The notes under the pieces were generated by a model. That model was not told the origin of the DNA. It searched no databases and saw only the letters and a program-made list of their open reading frames with translations. A program made the position numbers and the translations under genes. Positions 47,018-52,047 of a stretch of 52,047 nucleotides of DNA are shown in pieces. The stretch is from Anaerolineae bacterium (GTDB lineage: Bacteria; Chloroflexota; Anaerolineae; Aggregatilineales; Phototrophicaceae): positions 1 to 52,047 of the forward strand of contig JALHNT010000051.1 in assembly GCA_022843385.1 (NCBI GenBank), in the 5' to 3' direction. Numbering within the stretch: the first letter of the stretch is position 1; each line of letters begins with the position of its first letter.

Positions 47018-49117
47018 TCACCCAGGTTCAACGTATAGGAAGCGGGAGGCGCTGTTCGGTGCCCAGTCAGGTGAATAATCGGACGGCGAGCCACTTATTG
47101 CTGGTTCGAGCATATCACCCTGACAATTCCCCGACTGCATACATGAAGCGACATCTAATCGAGTAGCTCTACGGACTGCAACACCCATATGCGTGGTGGG
47201 TCTTGTAAAGAGCAGCCACTGTTTACCGCTCGGGTCAGGAACAGACCAGGAGAGAGAATATATTCCTGAACTAAGATCCGTCAGCTTCACAGGAGGATTC
47301 ATCGTATTCAGATCAATCACATAGATTTGATCGCCCCCATCCTGATTCATGATGAAGGCTACCTTCTGACCATCAGGCGACCAGGCTGGCAACTTGGCAT
47401 ATGTATACTGACCGGTTGTAAGTGTTACCTGATTGGTTCCATCAGCATTCACCATCATGATTCGCGAAGGGGAACCTCGAGTGTTGTAATCAATAGCCGT
47501 GTATACGATGCGGCTGGCAGCCGGCAAGACACTCAGGCTTTGAACCTTGGGGGATGGAGATGAAGTGGGCAGATTATCGAAAGGCGAGACTGGCTTCTTG
47601 ATGTTGGCTTGCAGGCTGATGTTATCGACAACACCATCCATGCTGCGAAGAATAATCATCCCTGGCGGCAGCGGCGTCGGATCGTTCACTTGGATCACGG
47701 GTTTGCCATCGAATGAGATACTGATTTGCCCCTCGATTTGCTGAATTTCAACTCGATATGAAGTCCCAGCAATCAGCGAACCAACTTTGCTCTCAGCTAT
47801 CAGGATGCTATTGCGATAAAGGCTGAACAAGCCATCCAGGTTCCACTCCAGGAAATAGATGCCAGCGCCACTCTGATTAAATCCGATGCCAAATGTACTT
47901 GAATTGAGCGTAACATCCAGGCCGAACTGAAAATTCTTCAGATAACCCTGCCCGTAGCTGACCAGTGGATTTTCATGAGACAGCACCAACCCTTTCCCGG
48001 TTGCGCGACTTTCCAGCATGTCCGGTTGTGTATCCCATAACCCGCCGCTCACCTCGAAGGTATCAGTGGCGACATATTCAAACGTGGGTTTGGTGTCTAA
48101 CGTTGGCGTTTCTGCCGCCGGTTGAGTTGCGCCAACGAACTGGCTTCGTCCCTCAACCTCATCCGGCGTCCATACCATCACATCATCGACCAGGAAGGGT
48201 GAAGCAGCCAACCCATTGAATGCGATGGTTCCTGGCGGCAGGGGCGAGGGTTCTGGCACAACGATGATTTCCTGGTCGTCAATACTCACGCGCAGGTAGT
48301 CGCCCACAGCCGATAAGCGTATCGTTCGCCACTGCCCAGGTTCCAGCGGCTTCACCAGTCCGGTTGCAATCGGCAATCCGTTTCGATTCAGACTGACCTG
48401 ACCATCAGGCGTCAGATAGACTTCATAACTACCCTCTTTGCTTTCGCGCAGCGCCAACCGGATCATGCCAGTTGTGTATTGGAAACGCGCCTGCACTGCC
48501 GCTTCGTAAAGTGTGTTGTGGACAAACGTCACCGGCAAGTCGGTGGTGCTTTGTAGTGCCTGTCCAGCTTCACTGGAAACCAATGACCAACCCTCACTCA
48601 GCGTCCAGAGAATGAGTGAGCCAGAGTCGAAGTTATCGCTGAAAAGCAGCGCCATCGGCGGTTCCGGGGGATAGGGCGTTTCTGTTGGCGAGGGTGTGGC
48701 TGTTTCGGTTGCGGTTTCCAGTAGAGTCGATGTGAGTGATGGAGTTAATGAGAGAAGCCCGTCAAATGTCAGCGACGGTTCAGGGTCAATCCCCGGCGTT
48801 AAAGTTATCTCCACTGGGGGAGTTTCACTGGGAGTAGGTTCAGATAGTGTTGGTGTTTCTAATGGGACTGGCGTTGCAGTCAGCGTAGCCGTTTCCGTCA
48901 ACGTCGGTATTTCGGAGGGCGTTTCGATGAGGACAGGAGTGAGGGTCGGCGCTTCGGTCAATGTTGGGTAAGGTGTTTCGGTAAAGGCGACTGTCGGCGT
49001 TGACGAGTCAAGTGTTGGATCAACCGGTTCAACATCTTGAGCCAAGCCTGACTCAACCGAAATGGAAAGGACAAGAAAGAGGACAAGCAGTGACGTAGAG
49101 AGCAGAGCGCGACCCAT
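47018..49117 (-). CDS. Upstream part of the split giant secreted protein: signal peptide, Thr/Pro-rich linker, laminin-G-like domains, propeller
   Basis: I start at the ATG at 49117 because AGGGGG lies 10 bases upstream and a signal peptide (about 1-27, ending GLAQ) follows at once; an ATG 57 bases further up adds a non-hydrophobic leader. After it come 120 residues of Thr/Pro/Ser/Glu linker, two concanavalin-like domains (about 155-320 and 350-515, each containing the PLPPGTIAF or PLPPGMIIL turn) and the first PD40 blades (LPAWSPDGQKVAFI, YSPDWAPN). The frame stops at TGA 47018-47020 in mid-blade and continues in phase. Probably a surface adhesin-like or scaffold protein. Confidence 0.75.
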   Translation of the reverse strand: MGRALLSTSLLVLFLVLSISVESGLAQDVEPVDPTLDSSTPTVAFTETPYPTLTEAPTLTPVLIETPSEIPTLTETATLTATPVPLETPTLSEPTPSETPPVEITLTPGIDPEPSLTFDGLLSLTPSLTSTLLETATETATPSPTETPYPPEPPMALLFSDNFDSGSLILWTLSEGWSLVSSEAGQALQSTTDLPVTFVHNTLYEAAVQARFQYTTGMIRLALRESKEGSYEVYLTPDGQVSLNRNGLPIATGLVKPLEPGQWRTIRLSAVGDYLRVSIDDQEIIVVPEPSPLPPGTIAFNGLAASPFLVDDVMVWTPDEVEGRSQFVGATQPAAETPTLDTKPTFEYVATDTFEVSGGLWDTQPDMLESRATGKGLVLSHENPLVSYGQGYLKNFQFGLDVTLNSSTFGIGFNQSGAGIYFLEWNLDGLFSLYRNSILIAESKVGSLIAGTSYRVEIQQIEGQISISFDGKPVIQVNDPTPLPPGMIILRSMDGVVDNISLQANIKKPVSPFDNLPTSSPSPKVQSLSVLPAASRIVYTAIDYNTRGSPSRIMMVNADGTNQVTLTTGQYTYAKLPAWSPDGQKVAFIMNQDGGDQIYVIDLNTMNPPVKLTDLSSGIYSLSWSVPDPSGKQWLLFTRPTTHMGVAVRRATRLDVASCMQSGNCQGDMLEPAISGSPSDYSPDWAPNSASRFLYVEPG

Positions 49118-49258
49118 AATCCAGAATCCCCCTGGAAAGAACACTTTGACAGCGACTCTACCTCTATTAGTCACGATTGCAATTGGGGTTACTGCTATCT
49201 GTGATGAACGTCATGGCAAGTACATGATGAACTGCGAAAACATCAAATTATAAATTAG

Positions 49259-49435
49259 GAAGTCTCCCCCAATTGTGTTGTTGAACGAGAATATGTGGCC
49301 CATTTCTTGCGTACCAACACTCTAGCGGGAGACTACCAAATTTCGTATGAGCCATTCAAACTTGCTTCGGGATTAATACCGGAATGGTTGGCTTGGAATT
49401 TGAACCGAGATCGGATGCAAGACCTCATCTGGTAG
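49259..49435 (+). pseudogene. 3' end of a truncated gene
   Basis: The frame open from 49259 to the TAG at 49433 reads VEREYVAHFLRTNTLAGDYQ, then EPFKLASGLIPEWLAWNLN and RDRMQDLIW. Composition and pattern are those of a real C terminus, but there is no start codon, and a TAG lies just upstream of it next to the start of the minus-strand operon. I do not recognise the protein. An interrupted inverted repeat (AGTCTCCC at 49261, GTGTTG at 49275, CAACAC at 49315, GGGAGACT at 49327) lies within it. Confidence 0.45.
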
Positions 49436-49461
49436 CACACTTGTATTGTAGTGGCATTGGC

Positions 49462-49608
49462 GTACTGCCTCTCACTACCGCCACGCGGTGATCGTACAGC
49501 GCGTGGCCCCGCCTATCAAACACCGGCAGGCGGTACGCTGGCACTACCCTGCGGGCAGTACCACCGAACCACCCACCTAAAACGCGACTCAAAAGCAGTC
49601 GCGTTTTT
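49462..49608 (+). ncRNA. Candidate structured RNA ending in a rho-independent terminator
   Basis: A long-range stem GTACTGCC (49462-49469) with GGCAGTAC (49554-49561) encloses two hairpins: CCACGCG/CGCGTGG (49481-49506) and CCGCC/GGCGG (49509-49533). It is followed by the terminator AACGCGACT/AGTCGCGTT (49581-49605) with five Ts. No open frame in the segment looks coding. It lies immediately upstream of the sigma-like gene and could be a free small RNA or a leader that controls that gene. The call rests on base pairing only. Confidence 0.45.
49581..49608 (+). terminator. Rho-independent terminator upstream of the sigma-like gene
   Basis: A 9-bp perfect stem, AACGCGACT with AGTCGCGTT, a 7-base loop and TTTTT. 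No plus-strand coding gene precedes it other than the truncated fragment, so it terminates an RNA transcript or acts as an attenuator. A further hairpin, CTGAGC/GCTCAG (49646-49663), lies between it and the next start codon. Confidence 0.8.
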
Positions 49609-49701
49609 GTTTGACAGGTTCCTCCCCTGCGCTGGCCCGGCGTGCCTGAGCGGTTGTGCTCAGCGCGCTGGCGCATCCAGCACGGTTGAGGAGTTCTCAT
49701 C

Positions 49702-50607
49702 ATGTCAGCGTCTCAATTGCAGGTGGCCGTCTATCCGACTTCCTGGGCAGGTGAAATCACGTTCGAGCAACTTTATGTCGATCTCGCATCCTACGCGACC
49801 AATGTCATGAAGCGCAACGGCATCCAACCCCATCAACTGGAGGAGTGCCTGCAAATCGGGATGATGGCGCTGTGGGAGCAGCTCGCTGCCCAGCCCGACT
49901 TCATCGCCGAGAAGACCCGCCGCCAGGCGGTCTTTTTCATTCTGGCACGCTGCAAGATTTCGACCATCCGGGATCAGGAAGCGCGCTATGATCGCCTGGA
50001 GCCGCTGGTCGCTGCCGAGTGGCATGGTAATGGCGATGAGTATGTCATCACTGGACTGGAACACCACCGCAGCGAGACCTGGGCGGCCTGGGCGACTCAC
50101 GTCGATATGCGAGCCGACATCGAACGCATCATGCATAAGCTGGCCGCCAGGTACGTCCAGTCCTTCAAGCATCTGGTCGCGCTCTACTTCCTCACGACCG
50201 AAGTATCACGCAAGGACGCGGCGGTGCTGGCGGGCATGGATAGCTGGCGCTGGTATCAACGGTTTGTGCTGCCAGTGCAGGCTGATCTGCGCTATGAGTT
50301 CGCCCAGGTGTTTCTGGAGCAGCACGACTACTCGCAACCGACTTGCGACGATCCCATCGTGCCTGCACCCACCCGCCGCTGCCCAGCTTATCGCTCCTGG
50401 CGGGAGCAGTACCAGCGCGGTCACACCTCACCGGCTGAGGCGCTAGCGGTTGCCTACCGTGACACGCCCTGCATCGGTGCCGCTATCCAGGCGCAGATCA
50501 ACGGTGTGAGCTATGCCGCTGCTGCTGAAGCCCACGGTCGCAATCCATTGACCTTCCGCAAGCACATGAAGCGTGCGGCGCGGTTACTCGATGTCGCCTA
50601 TGCCTGA
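49702..50607 (+). CDS. Sigma-70-like protein of the accessory region
   Basis: Residues 18-100 resemble sigma region 2: ITFEQLYVDLASYATNVM, then LEECLQIGMMALWEQL, then AVFFILARCKISTIRDQEAR, matching the core-binding and -10 recognition helices. The last 35 residues (VSYAAAAEAHGRNPLTFRKHMKRAARLL) form a helix-turn-helix like region 4. The middle is helical and unassigned. At 301 aa it is longer than ECF sigma factors. It has a GAGGAG site nine bases before the ATG. It may direct RNA polymerase to element promoters or be a sigma-derived DNA-binding protein; no anti-sigma gene adjoins. Confidence 0.7.
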   Translation: MSASQLQVAVYPTSWAGEITFEQLYVDLASYATNVMKRNGIQPHQLEECLQIGMMALWEQLAAQPDFIAEKTRRQAVFFILARCKISTIRDQEARYDRLEPLVAAEWHGNGDEYVITGLEHHRSETWAAWATHVDMRADIERIMHKLAARYVQSFKHLVALYFLTTEVSRKDAAVLAGMDSWRWYQRFVLPVQADLRYEFAQVFLEQHDYSQPTCDDPIVPAPTRRCPAYRSWREQYQRGHTSPAEALAVAYRDTPCIGAAIQAQINGVSYAAAAEAHGRNPLTFRKHMKRAARLLDVAYA

Positions 50608-50639
50608 GCGATGGCTCATCGTCCTGGCTGCGACGCAAA

Positions 50640-50870
50640 ACCAGCCACCATTCAGCTCTGATCGGTTCCTGCCGATTCATCCGGTTGCCGCATGGCATCG
50701 ACCAGGCGCTCGGCTTCCTCGGCGCTAGTGAGATAGTGCTAACCGTTCTTGAGCGTGAGGCTACCTTGTCCGCGCATACTATTCACCAGAATTCGATCCA
50801 GCGCATCAAAAGCCTTCTGGAGGCGGAAGTATGTATAGATGAGGTAGCAAGTTCATGCCCTACCGTATCC
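50640..50870 (-). pseudogene. Degenerate coding remnant
   Basis: One minus-strand frame reads YFRLQKAFDALDRILVNS, then MRGQGSLTLKNG, a TAG stop, and HYLTSAEEAERLVDAMRQ before a final stop. The text on both sides of the TAG looks like a single small helical protein, so the stop is probably a disabling mutation. No upstream start codon with a ribosome-binding site is visible. The family is not recognised. Otherwise the 290-base gap 50608-50897 holds nothing clear. Confidence 0.35.
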
Positions 50871-50897
50871 GTTACGGATTGATCGCTTACCCTGGCT

Positions 50898-51218
50898 CTA
50901 TCGAGGCGGGTGCGCCAAATCATCATGCCGTGGGTCTACCGGCACGCCCTGGCGGTAAGCCGCTGAGGCTATCGCATGGGAGGCGACTGGCGAGGTAATC
51001 ACCACAAACAGCGCCAGTGCCACCGCCTTGAGCGCAGTCTCCGGCATGAGCAAGCCGGAGGCCGCCAGCAAACCAACCAGCCCCAGTGTAGCGACCTTGC
51101 CCGAAGCGTGAATCCGGCAGTAGACATCCGGGAAGCGCACCAGCCCGATCATCCCCACCAGCGAGAAGAACAACCCAAACAAGAGCGCAATCAGGCTTAA
51201 AATTTCGGCGGGGTTCAT
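50898..51218 (-). CDS. mrpG: Monovalent cation/H+ antiporter subunit G
   Basis: A 106-residue membrane protein with three helices. LSLIALLFGLFFSLVGMIGLVRFPDVYCRIHASGKVATLGLVG is the MnhG/MrpG signature, including the conserved RFPDVY-R-HA motif. It forms part of the hetero-oligomeric Mrp antiporter exchanging Na+ (or K+) for H+ in the cytoplasmic membrane. It lies 12 bases after mrpF and is the last gene of the operon. Confidence 0.94.
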   Translation of the reverse strand: MNPAEILSLIALLFGLFFSLVGMIGLVRFPDVYCRIHASGKVATLGLVGLLAASGLLMPETALKAVALALFVVITSPVASHAIASAAYRQGVPVDPRHDDLAHPPR

Positions 51219-51230
51219 GTTTATTCCTTC

Positions 51231-51506
51231 CTAGAAAACTTTGCCTTCGCAGATGTAGCGGGCAACGGCTAAGGTGGCAACGAAGCTCAGAGCGGCCAGC
51301 GCGATACCCACATCAATCACCAGGCTGCTGCCCTGTACCAACCCCAGCAGCACAATGATGCCGATCAGGAGCGTCGTCAGGGTATCAGTAGCCTGCAAGC
51401 GGTCGCTTGGTGTAGGGCCAATCACCAGTCGGTAGACCGCAGGGAACAGCAGCAGGATCATAAAGACCAGCCCGGCCTGAATCGCCAGCACAATCATCGG
51501 GTTCAC
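51231..51506 (-). CDS. mrpF: Monovalent cation/H+ antiporter subunit F
   Basis: A 91-residue, three-helix MnhF/MrpF protein: FPAVYRLVIGPTPSDRLQATDTL carries the RxxxGPTxxDRxxAxD motif typical of subunit F. It overlaps mrpE by 4 bases, the usual order in Mrp operons. Confidence 0.95.
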   Translation of the reverse strand: MNPMIVLAIQAGLVFMILLLFPAVYRLVIGPTPSDRLQATDTLTTLLIGIIVLLGLVQGSSLVIDVGIALAALSFVATLAVARYICEGKVF

Positions 51507-52003
51507 AGGTCATCTTCTAATAGATCACGCAAACGGGTCACACGACGTTTTTCAGCGGCTTCTGCCCCGGCGGCGGATTGCTCCACATCCAGGCAATGAA
51601 CGTACATGATGCGGCTTTCAGTATCGAAATCGACCACCAGTTCCCCCGGTGTGATGGTGATGTTGTGGGCGGCCAGGGCAGCTACTACCTCCCGCCCCTG
51701 CGGGTCACCCACCGGCACAGCGATGATGCCCGGCTTCAGGCGCATGTCCGGGGCCAGCGCTCGCCGGGCGACATCGATGCTGGAAAGGCAAATGTCCCGG
51801 AACAACGTCAGCACGTACAACACCGCAGCCATCATCTGCCGGGGGAGACGTGCCAATCGCAATGGCGGACTAGCGGGCCGTTGGATCAACACCAGCACCA
51901 GCCCGATGATGCAGCCAATGAAGAAGCCGCCGGGATTAAGCTGGGCAGTAACGATCATCCAGATGACAGCGAAGACCACCGTCAGCAGCAGATAGTAGAG
52001 CAT
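51503..52003 (-). CDS. mrpE: Monovalent cation/H+ antiporter subunit E
   Basis: A 166-residue MnhE/MrpE protein. Two or three N-terminal helices (about 1-35 and 58-75) precede the soluble domain with RLKPGIIAVPV and ALAAHNITITPGELVVDFD, the family hallmark, then YVHCLDV. Subunit E is required for Mrp assembly or activity. A charged C-terminal tail of about 30 residues extends past the usual end. It starts five bases after the mrpD stop, with GGAGG upstream. Confidence 0.95.
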   Translation of the reverse strand: MLYYLLLTVVFAVIWMIVTAQLNPGGFFIGCIIGLVLVLIQRPASPPLRLARLPRQMMAAVLYVLTLFRDICLSSIDVARRALAPDMRLKPGIIAVPVGDPQGREVVAALAAHNITITPGELVVDFDTESRIMYVHCLDVEQSAAGAEAAEKRRVTRLRDLLEDDL

Positions 52004-52007
52004 GGCT

Positions 52008-52047
52008 TCAGCCTCCTAAAACCGCACGGATATAGATTTGCGGGTCG
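52008..52047 (-). CDS. mrpD: 3' end of the Mrp antiporter subunit D gene (partial)
   Basis: The twelve visible codons read DPQIYIRAVLGG followed by TGA, the ending expected of MnhD/MrpD, an antiporter-like subunit related to complex I proteins. The rest lies beyond the window. Identification rests on this short tail and on operon order. Confidence 0.7.
   Translation of the reverse strand, partial: DPQIYIRAVLGG

Noticed and set aside
43877..49117. Genetic code with TGA read as tryptophan.
   Set aside because: Other genes in the window end normally at TGA, including tightly overlapping operon genes such as rfbG.
49340..49440. A tRNA-like stretch (TTTGAACC and flanking bases) as a possible integration site.
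   Set aside because: No cloverleaf could be formed; the bases fit the coding remnant ending at 49435.

Overview
The window looks like chromosomal DNA of an Anaerolineae-like member of the Chloroflexota. This is an inference from family content: many secreted TolB/PD40 propeller proteins with Pro/Thr linkers, an M81 peptidase plus D-aminoacylase peptide cluster, ScyD/ScyE remnants, and a GC-rich genome with GTG/TTG starts. No rRNA, tRNA, CRISPR array, insertion sequence or integrase was recognised.

Positions 1-12135: a partial membrane gene and a J-domain protein are followed by a minus-strand peptide utilisation cluster. It holds a DppA-like binding protein, DppB and DppC permeases, a beta-lactamase-fold serine hydrolase, an M81 peptidase and an amidohydrolase of the D-aminoacylase family, with a divergent RpiR/SIS regulator. 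No transporter ATPase is present. A divergent HxlR regulator and CatE-like dioxygenase pair follows.

Positions 12139-35516: endonuclease V and a PD40 protein lead into a large surface-glycan locus. A tightly overlapping minus-strand operon (24045 to 17853) encodes a Wzm/Wzt-type exporter and the RfbF-RfbG-RfbH route to a CDP-3,6-dideoxy-4-ketohexose, plus an SDR reductase/epimerase. Nearby lie an acetolactate-synthase-like TPP enzyme, an FkbM methyltransferase and a sugar C-methyltransferase. Together they suggest a branched deoxysugar of yersiniose type. Glycosyltransferases, asparagine synthetase and two GT-C-like membrane proteins follow. A patch of broken genes lies at 28.7-30.1 kb.

Positions 36700-50900: an accessory region with mobile-element character. 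It has a membrane protein, a Cys-rich small frame possibly reached by -1 frameshifting, a short relaxase-like protein, a hairpin-rich segment, a ribbon-helix-helix protein, a Prim-Pol/DUF3987 replication protein, a symmetric GTGAC/GTCAC repeat array, an HU-like protein and, further right, a sigma-factor-like protein preceded by a structured, terminator-ended segment. Between them is a cargo of secreted PD40/laminin-G-like proteins, including one very long reading frame interrupted by a single in-frame TGA. Truncated host-gene fragments lie near both edges.

Positions 50898-52047: the end of an Mrp (Mnh) cation/proton antiporter operon, with the 3' end of mrpD and complete mrpE, mrpF and mrpG.
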